From the NCBI GenBank assembly GCA_023401925.1, contig JAEXDA010000054.1, positions 1-64,000 of the forward strand: a stretch of DNA of 64,000 nt, in the 5' to 3' direction. Every line of letters begins with the position of its first letter. Position 1 is the stretch's first letter. Source of the stretch: Bacillota bacterium. GTDB lineage: Bacteria; Bacillota; UBA4882; UBA8346. A program made the position numbers and the translations under genes. A model generated the notes under the pieces. That model was not told the origin of the DNA, made no database searches, and was given only the letters and a program-made list of their open reading frames with translations. Below, piece after piece: positions 44,601 to 51,941 of the stretch.

Positions 44601-45010
44601 GGGACGAAGTCCCTTTCATTGTGAAATTGGATGATAACCAAAGAGTGGAGGGGCGTTTTGACCGCTTGATCCAAACAACGGACGGCGCTTTGACCTTAGT
44701 CGACTATAAGTCGCACCGGATTTCAGCGGGTGAAGTCGGCAAAAAGGCTGCTCCGTATTTCTGGCAATTGCAACTTTATGCTTTGGCAATCCAGGCCCTA
44801 TGGGGCCGTTTACCCGACCAGGCGCTGCTTTATTTTCTCTATCCCAATCAGACCGTGGCGGTTCCCCTGGATAAGGCATCCCTTGCCCAAACCAAGAGGG
44901 AAGTGATGTCCATTATGGAGTTCATTGAGGAACATGACCAGTGGCGGGATTATCAGAAAGGGGAACGGTGCGAGTATTGTAATTATAAAGGAATTTGCGG
45001 GATCTATTAA
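41591..45010 (+). CDS. addA: AddA-type UvrD helicase/nuclease
   Basis: This 1139-aa superfamily 1 helicase has motif I VTAGAGTGKTS (about 22-32), motif Ia ITFTKKAAAEMRNRI, motif II LLVDEFQDTN, motif III VVGDIKQSIYRFRGA, motif IV/V MTIHRSKGLEFPVV and motif VI YVALTRAKQQL. The C-terminal PD-(D/E)XK nuclease contains DRLIQTTDGALTLVDYKS (DYKS about 1038-1041) and QLQLYAL. Unusually, it also has a cysteine set C909, C1127, C1130 and C1136 (CEYCNYKGIC) that would fit an iron-sulfur cluster, as in AddB or Cas4 nucleases. With AddB it resects double-strand breaks for RecA. Confidence 0.92.
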   Translation: MKHPLNEQQAKAVREFDTDLLVTAGAGTGKTSVLTNKYLSLLEERRATVGEIVAITFTKKAAAEMRNRIQQEILTYSLEEQDPEAKDFWANQLKALESARITTFHSFCLGMLHEHPLDIGLAPVTTILGDGEETIYLHQAIEDSLLKSFHDEALDSQTLTKMAIDFGWENFIRTLADIYRRIRESGDRFDNVIQKSIRSIQGSIEQIPYGFVNIEEEIADFLDFCRTVKLTEKAQEVVDAFRMEYQSQQDVLKSSSSPDMVLSILTKLKKGLPKTVPNTIKDRVVAIHALIDACGQKLVDREALLRTTILGLLLNQIDFTYSNVKKEFGFMDFTDQIRLVRDLFHTNPNILLETRQEIRYLLVDEFQDTNSLQFEIVNLLVGEERHQGRLMVVGDIKQSIYRFRGAEADLIEGFAEDLQDRRGKIIPLTQNYRSNPTIIHFVNSFFSELFQDEIFDYQRLEAASQDKEGNIEFLLTGACDREAEARMVAERISQLAGSGEADLKYSDIVILFRASTSMTLYQHALQRVGIPYYTASGGGFYRRPEVVDQLNLLRLVEQRYHSVALLGLLHSPFVSLSAESLLWLSEGDNLLEKFYGGEEFSERACEQIPTAERVRLRQFRQLIVGLQKNREYLNIAAMIRTALQSTNYREVIWSLPHAGQRLANLDKLLEKADEFTGKGFNDLRRFLEFIEKLEEAEVVEGEAQTQAETGNAVRLMTIHRSKGLEFPVVILPDLDRQFLLSAQGKLAFHKSDGLGLSIRFGENERYPSSLWQQIRALDRREELSELKRVLYVALTRAKQQLIMAGSGASRSKGQTIETANNWMKWFELLIPLDTDQPLLDYQGNKIKITREVPFSTSQVQETSFLAESIAELSKTVPAETVQETAATLLPVGSPAKSFKVTELIVFKDCPRRYFWQYQAGLKFELAEDGPHDRENLAGDSAGAKIGSFLHQVFQSGSTKWPEDLWQQTFRGQTGPESERLKAELLQMWQNFRASRFTEARGKCWDEVPFIVKLDDNQRVEGRFDRLIQTTDGALTLVDYKSHRISAGEVGKKAAPYFWQLQLYALAIQALWGRLPDQALLYFLYPNQTVAVPLDKASLAQTKREVMSIMEFIEEHDQWRDYQKGERCEYCNYKGICGIY

Positions 45011-45175
45011 ATCAAATCACCCTATTTGGCTACCTTTCGTTGCATTGCACCAAACCTTTCCTTTGGCCGGAACTTTGCTGGGTAAACCGCCCGGGGCTTC
45101 TTCCGGCCCAATTAATCCTACTGTAGTTTGGACTCAATTAGAGTCCGCCACCTCTCTGACGTTGCAACATCGTTC

Positions 45176-46135
45176 TCATTGCAAAATGGAATTTTTACGG
45201 ACAGCCTTTATATCTTTAGCAGGCGGCCTACCAAAAAGCCGCCGGTATTCACGGCTGAATTGTGAGGGGCTCTCGTAACCTACTTCCAGGGCGGCAGTCG
45301 ATGCGTCCATCCCGCCGCTCAGCATGAGGCGTCTTGCTTCCAAAAGCCGAAGCTGTTTTTGGTATTGTAAGGGGCTCATGGTGGTGATGGCTTTAAACTT
45401 ATGATGGAGCCCGGAAACGCTCATATTGCTTCTTTTAGCCAGATCTTCGACAGCAAACGAGTGGAAATAGTTTTCTTTGATCCAGTGGATGGCATTGCCA
45501 ATACCGTCCGCCTGCTGGTCGAAAACTGTCTGTTGAAGAAAGAGATGTCCATAGTCCCCCGATAATAAATGAAAAATCAATTCACGTTTGATGAGTCCGG
45601 CAATAAAACGGACTTCTCCGGGTCTATCAATCAATTTCAGCAGTCTGATAAGAAGTTCCAGAAATTCAACGTCCGATTTACCGATGAAAGCTGCCGGGCC
45701 AAGTTCGGTATTCCTTTGCCTGACGTTAATTTCAGCCTCAATGACTAGGGAAGCTATCTCTTTGGCAGTAAAATCGATGCGCAAACCGATATAGGGCGAT
45801 TCTTTCGTTGCGCCGATAACTTGTCCCGAAGCAGGAATATCGATGATGGAAGCCAGATAATCGCCGTTGTGATAATAGAGGATATTTCCTCCTAAATGAA
45901 AGCTTTTCATTCCCTGCAGAATAAGGCAAAGAGACGGATTTAATACATTGGGAATCAATGGGGCCTGGTAGCTGTGCCGGCAAACCGAAAGAAAATCGAT
46001 GCCGGTTTTGGTAGTCCCTTCGGCTTGGGTAATTTGTTCGGTTATGGCAATCAGCTCATGAAGCTGTTTCTGACAGATTGAAAGGGGATTGCCGGGAAGA
46101 ACCGTTGATTGTGGTGTTTGTTTTGGGTCATGCAA
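45176..46135 (-). CDS. AraC-family transcriptional regulator (AraC_N type)
   Basis: This 319-aa protein has an N-terminal AraC_N ligand-binding domain (about 45-200, with LCLILQGMKSFHLGG and YLASIIDIPASGQV) and a C-terminal double helix-turn-helix (about 215-310, FAVEDLAKRSNMSVSGLHHKFKAI and ALEVGYESPSQFSREYRRLFG). Regulators of this type (YqhC-like) commonly activate a divergent aldo/keto reductase or alcohol dehydrogenase in response to aldehydes. Here the divergent gene is an aldo/keto reductase, and three evenly spaced ATCGGG repeats lie between them. That target is inferred. Confidence 0.9.
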   Translation of the reverse strand: MHDPKQTPQSTVLPGNPLSICQKQLHELIAITEQITQAEGTTKTGIDFLSVCRHSYQAPLIPNVLNPSLCLILQGMKSFHLGGNILYYHNGDYLASIIDIPASGQVIGATKESPYIGLRIDFTAKEIASLVIEAEINVRQRNTELGPAAFIGKSDVEFLELLIRLLKLIDRPGEVRFIAGLIKRELIFHLLSGDYGHLFLQQTVFDQQADGIGNAIHWIKENYFHSFAVEDLAKRSNMSVSGLHHKFKAITTMSPLQYQKQLRLLEARRLMLSGGMDASTAALEVGYESPSQFSREYRRLFGRPPAKDIKAVRKNSILQ

Positions 46136-46215
46136 TGTTTTTCACCTGCCTTTGATGCAAAAGATCCACTTGCTTAATGCCTCTCATTATATCTTGTCTC
46201 CTGGTTTCATTCAAC

Positions 46216-46254
46216 ATCGGGAAATAAAAAAAATCGGGTATTTGCAGAATCGGG
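46216..46254 (+). promoter_or_regulatory. Three ATCGGG direct repeats, likely AraC-type half-sites
   Basis: ATCGGG occurs at 46216-46221, 46233-46238 and 46249-46254, spaced 17 and 16 bp apart on the same strand, upstream of the aldo/keto reductase gene. AraC-family proteins bind direct half-sites at roughly this periodicity. Confidence 0.5.
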
Positions 46255-46338
46255 CAATTTTTAGGCAGAAATGAACTAACCGGTTTTTGAAAAATACAGG
46301 ATAATAGAGAGTAAATGAAGATGCAAAGGAGTATGGAT

Positions 46339-47334
46339 ATGATTTTAGAAAAACGGAAACTTGGAAGTCAAGGCTTGGCAGTATCCGCCATCGGCCTTGG
46401 CTGTATGGGCATGAGCCAGTACTATGGGCCGGCGGATGAGAAAGAGTCGATTGCCACGTTGCACCGTGCCATTGAATTGGGATGCAACTTTTTCGATACG
46501 GCTCAGGGTTATGGCCCTCTTACCAACGAAGAGTTGCTTGGCCGAGCTTTTAAGGGCCGGCGGGATCAGGTGGTGATCGCCACCAAATTTGGATTCTTAT
46601 TTAGAGACGGAAAGCAAGTTGGTACCCAAAGAGCCAGCCGGCCCCAGCAGATCCGGGAAGCGGTAGATGGCTCCCTTCACCGTTTAGATACCGATTACAT
46701 CGACCTTCTCTATCAGCACCGCGTCGATCCGGCCGTACCGATGGAGGAGGTGGCCGGTACAGTCGGTGATCTGGTAAAGGAGGGGAAAGTAAGGTTTTTC
46801 GGGCTTTCGGAGGCGGGTATCTCCAATATCCGCCGGGCTCACGCTGTGCATCCGGTTTCTGCCCTGCAGAGCGAATATTCTTTATGGGAACGCAATCTGG
46901 AGCCGGAAATCATACCGGTTTTGCGGGAACTGGGTATCGGCCTGGTACCTTTTTGCCCTCTTGGCCGCGGTTTTCTGACAGGAGAGGGTAAGCGGGCGGC
47001 AGAATATCCGGAAGGCGATTATCGACGCGCCGATCCCCGTTACCAGGGCAGCAACTATGATGGAAACAAAAAGGCTGTTCAGATTGTATACGATATCGCC
47101 GCAGACAAAAATGTAAAACCCGCTCAAATTGCGCTTGCCTGGCTACTCCATAAGGGTGGAGATATCGTACCGATTCCCGGCACCAAACGCCGCAACTATC
47201 TTGAAGAGAATCTGGCTGCCGCTGGTGTCCGGCTTGACGTCTCGCAGATGCAAATGTTAGACGAAGCTTTGGCCCCGGGAAAGATTTCTGGAAATCGTTA
47301 TCCCGACTGGGTTATGGCGACGATTGATCGCTAA
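46339..47334 (+). CDS. Aldo/keto reductase
   Basis: This protein is 331 aa from ATG 46339, seven bases after AAAGGAG; ATG 46315 is an in-frame alternative without a site. The complete aldo/keto reductase barrel shows LGLGCMGMSQYYGP-like IGLGCMGMSQYYG, FFDTAQGYGP (catalytic Asp and Tyr), VVIATKFGF (Lys), LYQHRVDP (His), and the C-terminal NADPH-binding PGTKRRNYLEENLAA. It belongs to the general aldehyde and dihydroxyacetone-like group (YhdN type). It is divergent from the AraC regulator, which probably controls it. The physiological substrate is unknown. Confidence 0.92.
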   Translation: MILEKRKLGSQGLAVSAIGLGCMGMSQYYGPADEKESIATLHRAIELGCNFFDTAQGYGPLTNEELLGRAFKGRRDQVVIATKFGFLFRDGKQVGTQRASRPQQIREAVDGSLHRLDTDYIDLLYQHRVDPAVPMEEVAGTVGDLVKEGKVRFFGLSEAGISNIRRAHAVHPVSALQSEYSLWERNLEPEIIPVLRELGIGLVPFCPLGRGFLTGEGKRAAEYPEGDYRRADPRYQGSNYDGNKKAVQIVYDIAADKNVKPAQIALAWLLHKGGDIVPIPGTKRRNYLEENLAAAGVRLDVSQMQMLDEALAPGKISGNRYPDWVMATIDR

Positions 47335-48120
47335 AGCAGGCAACTTGGGGATAATCCGGAGCGGATCGATGCGTATCCCGTAGTATCTGTGCCGAAGACG
47401 ATGTATATCTTTTAATTTTTGTTATTGAAGAAGATGTCTCAAACTTCGGTAGGGAGGGAAGAATTAGGTATAGTCAAAAGAATTGTTGAGGATGGGGATT
47501 AATAAGTTGATTGCCGGGAGTAAAACGATATAATACCGGGACGATCCGGAAATAAGACAAGTATCAATCAAATATCCCATTCCCAATTTTCCTTCCGGTT
47601 TCTGAAGGACGAACAATGGGGATTTCCAGATCTTTATGGGGAGATGTAAGCAGAAGTTTTTTAAGTGTAGGTTTGGCCGGATTTTCGTTAGGTTTTGAAG
47701 TAATACTCATTTTTAACACTTTCTCATCTCCATTGTATTATAGAATGATTGTTGATTCAAGTTTTAATTCATATTATTTCCAAAACATAGAATTATAACC
47801 ATTTGATATTTTCCGGTGAATAAATGAATGATGGCTTTGAGGGTTTATGGATTACGGCGGCAGTACACTGGTTTGAGCGCCCTAAAATGTATGCTCCGCA
47901 GATTTAATCACCTTCTTTATGATAGCTTCTGCCTATCCGACCGGTGGCTTGCGAATTGTGCTTTAACCCGGTTGTAAATATTCAGTCAATGAAGTAACGG
48001 GGGGTTTGTTATTGATGGTAGAGGAAATGAAAACAAGAATAAAGGGATAAACAAACTATTTTCAGGCTGTTTCATGACTTGTAAATCTGAAAATCTACAT
48101 CATTGATGTCGTTCTGTCCA
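47335..48120. other. Gene-poor accessory-looking interval
   Basis: No convincing gene in about 0.8 kb. A 60-codon plus-strand frame at 47616-47798, with AAGGA seven bases before its ATG, encodes a hydrophobic peptide of no recognised family. I regard it as weak. Composition is AT-rich and irregular compared with flanking coding DNA. With the RNA-like block and DUF5348 gene that follow, the interval may be the remains of an inserted element. Confidence 0.4.
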
Positions 48121-48267
48121 CCCAGACCTGAAGTTCTGGGCTAAGCTAATAAAAATGTTCTAAACCCCGGCTCTAAGCCGGGCTGGGTTCTGCTTCGAAG
48201 CAATACCGAGGCCTGGGGGCCTTTAGATTGATTTTAATATACCTAGCCCAGTCCGTTTTACGGCTGG
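48121..48267 (+). ncRNA. Candidate structured RNA with alternative folds
   Basis: The block contains a dense series of perfect pairings. An 8-bp long-range helix (48136-48143 with 48244-48251) encloses three hairpins: 48166-48172/48176-48182 (7 bp), the palindrome GCTTCGAAGC at 48192-48201, and 48209-48213/48218-48222 (5 bp). Two local hairpins, 48121-48126/48135-48140 and 48248-48255/48261-48267, reuse the strands of the long-range helix, so the two states are mutually exclusive. The block is more GC-rich than its AT-rich surroundings and has no open frame. I do not recognise a known RNA family. The strand is assumed from the downstream ribosome site and small frames. Confidence 0.4.
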
Positions 48268-48533
48268 TTGGAGATGCAAACAGGCATTGTTTTAAGATGT
48301 TTGACAGATTTAGTTACTTGAACTAGTAACTTTAGGAGACTAACGCCATGATCACCGATAAAAACAACGGCATTCAAAAACACATTCTCGACCGTTAGAC
48401 CTATATCAATGGTGAAATCCTCAACGACGACCATCTGGAATGCCGGTAAAACCATTAGAAAATTGAAATCAGAGTAATCATTAAATCAGCTTAATCAGTG
48501 GTTCAGACTGTTTTTATCAGGAGGTTGGTATCC
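48268..48533. other. Interval with a hairpin and a broken small frame
   Basis: A 7-bp hairpin (48312-48318 with 48325-48331) is followed by AGGAG and ATG 48348. That frame encodes 16 residues (MITDKNNGIQKHILDR), meets TAG at 48396-48398, and could continue 16 more codons to TAA. It could be a leader peptide or the wreck of a longer gene. The overlapping minus-strand frame 48258-48455 lacks a ribosome site. Confidence 0.35.
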
Positions 48534-48866
48534 ATGTCCATCGAAGGTTTTGTTCTATTGCATCCCCGCGGCCATTACGCCATCTATCCCTACCCCGGAG
48601 TACGCCATGATTTGGCCTGCGGCGACCGGCTTGAAGTTGATACCGGCCGGGAATGGATCATCATGTGGGTCCGCGACGGCCTCAACGGCTATTACCTCTC
48701 CAAGGGAAATCAAAGGTTATCGATAAAAATTTATCATCAAATTACCCTTCACCTTCCTTCCCTTCTTCCACATGGGAAGCAAAAGCGCTATGATTGTGAA
48801 TGGACTCGAAACTTTCCACTTCCACTTGAAACTTATGAATCCGCGGCTCCGACCGCAGGGCAATGA
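48534..48866 (+). CDS. DUF5348-like small protein with an odd antisense 3' end
   Basis: ATG 48534 follows AGGAGG at nine bases. The first about 70 residues (MSIEGFVLLHPRGHYAIYPY, then DRLEVDTG and WIIMWVRDGLNGYYLS) resemble DUF5348 proteins, which are usually about this size and often occur with mobile DNA in Clostridia. From about 48742 the frame continues for 41 codons antisense to the end of folE2, giving low-complexity sequence. It looks as if the natural stop was lost when the gene became joined to folE2, by deletion or insertion. Function is unknown. Confidence 0.6.
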   Translation: MSIEGFVLLHPRGHYAIYPYPGVRHDLACGDRLEVDTGREWIIMWVRDGLNGYYLSKGNQRLSIKIYHQITLHLPSLLPHGKQKRYDCEWTRNFPLPLETYESAAPTAGQ

Positions 48867-49545
48867 CCGAATCCCTTAAGATATCTTCCACAAACTTGGG
48901 GTTTTCATAGGCGGCCTCGGTGACGAATTTTTCATCTTCCCGTTTCAGCACAGGATATACCGGACAACTTCCCTGGACCCGCAACAATTCCACCAGGTCC
49001 TCAAGCCATAAGATTTTCCCCGGATAAGCGAATTTGACCTGGCTGCGGATAACGGCCCGTTGATTGTGGGCGCCGAACTCCGAAATCTCTTTGCTGCAAG
49101 GGCAAAGGGACATGACCGGGATCTCGGCTCCCAACCGATAATCAAATGTATGATCCGGTTGATGCAGTCTGCCGTAAAACTCCCCCAGGTAGTCCAGAAC
49201 GCCCACGGTCCCGCTGACCGGGGCATTCACCGGCAAAAAGTAACGGAACTTGAGACTGATCTCAGCGGCGGGGGCCTCCAAATTTTTACAAAGTTCCGCC
49301 AGCAGTTGGCGGATTTCTTTTCCGGCAATGGGCTTGTCCCTCCATGCGGTTAAAAGCTCCATGAACCGGCTCATATGGGTGCCTTTAAACTGATGTGCCA
49401 GGCTAACGGATACGGTTACATTTCCCTGAACATTCTGATAGCCGCCGTTTTTCATCCGGATTTGAAAGGGCAGATGGACATCCTTCACTCCAACCCGCTG
49501 AATTTCTATGCCCCGCTCATCTTTTCTGTTTTGAACATCAATCAT
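48742..49545 (-). CDS. folE2: GTP cyclohydrolase FolE2 (type IB)
   Basis: This 267-aa protein converts GTP to 7,8-dihydroneopterin triphosphate, the first step for folate and for queuosine precursors. Family motifs are VSVSLAHQFKGTHMSRF, FRYFLPVNAPVSG, and SLCPCSKEISEFGAHNQRA (active-site Cys148 and the Glu/His region). The C-terminus ends in a low-complexity EEGKEGEG tail. FolE2 works with metals other than zinc and is often induced under zinc limitation; no Zur box was recognised. A queH gene at 55.7 kb would use the same precursor pathway. Confidence 0.92.
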   Translation of the reverse strand: MIDVQNRKDERGIEIQRVGVKDVHLPFQIRMKNGGYQNVQGNVTVSVSLAHQFKGTHMSRFMELLTAWRDKPIAGKEIRQLLAELCKNLEAPAAEISLKFRYFLPVNAPVSGTVGVLDYLGEFYGRLHQPDHTFDYRLGAEIPVMSLCPCSKEISEFGAHNQRAVIRSQVKFAYPGKILWLEDLVELLRVQGSCPVYPVLKREDEKFVTEAAYENPKFVEDILRDSVIALRSEPRIHKFQVEVESFESIHNHSAFASHVEEGKEGEG

Positions 49546-49745
49546 ATGTCCATACCCTACCTAAATTTTAATGAAAATCCTATGAAAGTATTATATAAAT
49601 AACTGCTCATTTCAGCAATGCTTTATTGATCCATCCGGCTATTTTCTGATATGATGGGTAGAGTAATCGCAAAGCTTTTTGAAAAAAGCGCCGCTTACTC
49701 AATGATATCAGATGAAAGACATTTCAAAAACAGGGGGACTCACTT

Positions 49746-50480
49746 TTGAAAATCGTGGTAGACAGTCACACCCATAGCGTTTCCAGCGGCCATGCTTACA
49801 GTACCGTTCAAGAAATCGCCAGGGAAGCATCGGCCAATGGGATCGAAATGTTCGCACTTACGGACCACGGGCCAACCATGATCGGCGCCCCGCAGTTGTA
49901 CCATTTCGGCAATTTGAAAGCTCTTCCCGGGCAAATATACGGCATAAAAATTCTCAAAGGGGTCGAAGCCAATATTTTGGACTTTTCAGGCCGGACCGAC
50001 ATGCCGGATGAATATTTAAAACGCTTGGACTTTGTATTGGCAAGCCTGCATGACGGCTCCATATCCCCCGGGTCGGTAGAAGAGAATACCGGAGCCATTA
50101 TTAATGTCTTAAAGAATCCTCTCATTGATACCATCGGTCATTCCGGCAACCCCTACTACCCGGTTGATATTGAGAAAATTGTCCGGGCCGCCAAGGAATA
50201 TCACAAACCCATTGAACTGAATAACAGTTCTTTTTACTTCAGGAAAGGAAGCGCTCCCCGCTGCCGGGAGATTGCTGTCCAGTGTAAAAATCATGGGGTG
50301 CCCGTTGTCTGCGGAAGCGATGCCCATATTAGTTTTGATGTCGGCAAGTTTGACAAGGTATCTCAGGTGCTGGACGAGATCGGGATGCCGGAGGAATTGG
50401 TCCTCAACAGCTCAGTGGAGCGGTTTGCGGAATATTTGAAACAACGGCGGCGTGGACATAAGAGTGGTGAAGTTTTTTAA
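49746..50480 (+). CDS. PHP-domain phosphoesterase (YcdX-like)
   Basis: This 244-aa protein has all PHP metal-ligand motifs: DSHTHSVSSGHAYST, FALTDHGP, the Glu in LKGVEANI, HSGNPYYP and CGSDAHISFDVG. It belongs to the YcdX-like trinuclear-metal hydrolase group. The TTG start at 49746 is supported by CAGGGGGA upstream. The substrate is unknown; family members cleave phosphate esters, including histidinol-phosphate-like compounds. No other his genes are near. Confidence 0.88.
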   Translation: MKIVVDSHTHSVSSGHAYSTVQEIAREASANGIEMFALTDHGPTMIGAPQLYHFGNLKALPGQIYGIKILKGVEANILDFSGRTDMPDEYLKRLDFVLASLHDGSISPGSVEENTGAIINVLKNPLIDTIGHSGNPYYPVDIEKIVRAAKEYHKPIELNNSSFYFRKGSAPRCREIAVQCKNHGVPVVCGSDAHISFDVGKFDKVSQVLDEIGMPEELVLNSSVERFAEYLKQRRRGHKSGEVF

Positions 50481-50722
50481 CTACAAAGGCCCGGCGGTCA
50501 GGCTATCATGGAGAAATTTCCCAAAACTCTCGGGTCTAAATGCCGACCTCTCACCCGGCCTCTCTCCGGCGAAGTCGCGCGCGGCTTCAATGACGGCTAT
50601 TGGACGGGGTGAGGTCAAAATAGGCAATTGGAATCCTTGCAAAATATGGAATTATCCCTTGATAACATTGGGGCTGGGGTGGGAGCCTCTACGGCAGATT
50701 TCAAGTGGGAAAGGACACCGGA

Positions 50723-51868
50723 ATGGAACAAGTCTCTTTATTACGAGTAACCTCTTATGATCACCAACTGGCATCGAAAATCGAGGAATTGCTGAAACCC
50801 CTCGGCGGTTTGCAGGCCTTTTGCAAACGAGGTGACAAGGTTTTATTAAAACCCAATTTTATTTCGGCCCGTCCGGTGGAAAGCGCTGCAACCACTCATC
50901 CCGCAATGATCCTGACGGTAGCGATGTTATTAAAGGATTTAGGCTGTGAAGTCGGGGTTGGAGATAGCCCGGGACTGGGAAGCGCTGCCGGGGTCATTCA
51001 CAGGCTGGGTCTTAATGACGATTTGAAACGGTTACAGGTCCGGATAGTTGAATTGGATGCTTTGGCTCCATTTGACGGCAGCCGCTCGGCCGTATTTGAA
51101 CGGCGTTTTAAAAACTTGCAACTCGCGGGACAGCTCAAAGAATATAACCGGATCATCAACCTGCCCAAGCTAAAATCCCACGGCCAAATGGGGATAACTT
51201 TGGCCACTAAAAATTTATTTGGCTGTGTCTCCGGGCATAACAAAGCCCAGTGGCATTTCGAAGTCGGCAAGGATACCCGGGAATTTGCCCGTTTGTTGGT
51301 GGAAATTGCCTTGACGGTCAATCCCGTGCTTCATATTTTGGATGGAATCAGCGGCATGGATGGCAACGGCCCTTCCAATGGCAGGGTCCGGCAATTGAAT
51401 CTATTGGCGGCCGGTGTCAATCCGCTGGCGGTTGACAGGGTAGTTGTTGAAATCATTGGGAAGAAACCGGAACAGTTTCCCATTTTCGAAGCGGCCCGGT
51501 CCCTTCATCTTTCAGGGACAGAGATGGAGAAAATAGAAGTGCTGGGGGACAGGGTCACGGATTGTCGAATCGAAGATTTTCAAATTCCGGCCTTTCGTTC
51601 CGCCAGTGTTTTGGGAAACCGGGTGTTCAGTGATTTTATCGGCAGCATGCTGCGGCAACGGTTGGTTCTGAACCCCAAACTTTGCACCAACTGCCGTCGC
51701 TGTGAATCGGTGTGTCCGGCCAAAGCGATTGGCAATCCCGATAAAATTGTGATCGATGAAGAAAAATGCATCCGTTGCTGTTGTTGTCAGGAAATGTGCC
51801 CTTACGGCGCTTTATCGATTCATACTCCCGTTCTGGCCAAAGTCTTTCAAAAGATCGGATGGATGTAA
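50723..51868 (+). CDS. DUF362 protein with C-terminal 2x[4Fe-4S] ferredoxin domain
   Basis: This protein is 381 aa from ATG 50723, seven bases after AAAGGA; GTG 50705 is an in-frame alternative. Residues 1 to about 305 form a DUF362 domain (VLLKPNFISARPVE, HPAMILTVAMLLKDLG, NLPKLKSHGQMGITLATKNLFG). The end carries CTNCRRCESVCPAKAI and CIRCCCCQEMCPYGAL, two 4Fe-4S motifs with an extra cysteine pair in the second. Such proteins probably handle electrons or cofactors in anaerobes, but no activity is established. A terminator-like stem follows. Confidence 0.88.
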   Translation: MEQVSLLRVTSYDHQLASKIEELLKPLGGLQAFCKRGDKVLLKPNFISARPVESAATTHPAMILTVAMLLKDLGCEVGVGDSPGLGSAAGVIHRLGLNDDLKRLQVRIVELDALAPFDGSRSAVFERRFKNLQLAGQLKEYNRIINLPKLKSHGQMGITLATKNLFGCVSGHNKAQWHFEVGKDTREFARLLVEIALTVNPVLHILDGISGMDGNGPSNGRVRQLNLLAAGVNPLAVDRVVVEIIGKKPEQFPIFEAARSLHLSGTEMEKIEVLGDRVTDCRIEDFQIPAFRSASVLGNRVFSDFIGSMLRQRLVLNPKLCTNCRRCESVCPAKAIGNPDKIVIDEEKCIRCCCCQEMCPYGALSIHTPVLAKVFQKIGWM

Positions 51869-51870
51869 AA

Positions 51871-51916
51871 AATGAGGCAACACCCACTCCCAAAGATGGA
51901 AGCGGGTTGCCTCATT
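51871..51916 (+). terminator. Intrinsic terminator-like stem
   Basis: An 11-bp perfect stem (51871-51881 with 51906-51916) with a 24-nt loop directly after the DUF362 gene, and AT-rich sequence beyond. It also lies 26 bases from the end of the converging gene. Confidence 0.6.
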
Positions 51917-51941
51917 GATTAATTAACCAGGAGCCAAAATT

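Noticed and set aside
47616..47798. 60-codon hydrophobic frame in the gene-poor region
   Set aside because: A fair ribosome site exists, but sequence and composition do not look like a maintained protein and no family is recognised.
48348..48446. Possible stop-codon readthrough (TAG at 48396) giving a 32-residue peptide
   Set aside because: No selenocysteine- or pyrrolysine-type context can be shown. A broken gene or a 16-residue leader is simpler.
48258..48455. 65-codon minus-strand frame beside the candidate RNA
   Set aside because: No ribosome site, and it overlaps the hairpins and the small plus-strand frame.
50481..50722. GC-rich spacer before the DUF362 gene, suspected repeat
   Set aside because: Contains a CTCACCCGGCCTCTCTCC phrase like degraded REP sequences, but no clear dyad or second copy in the window.
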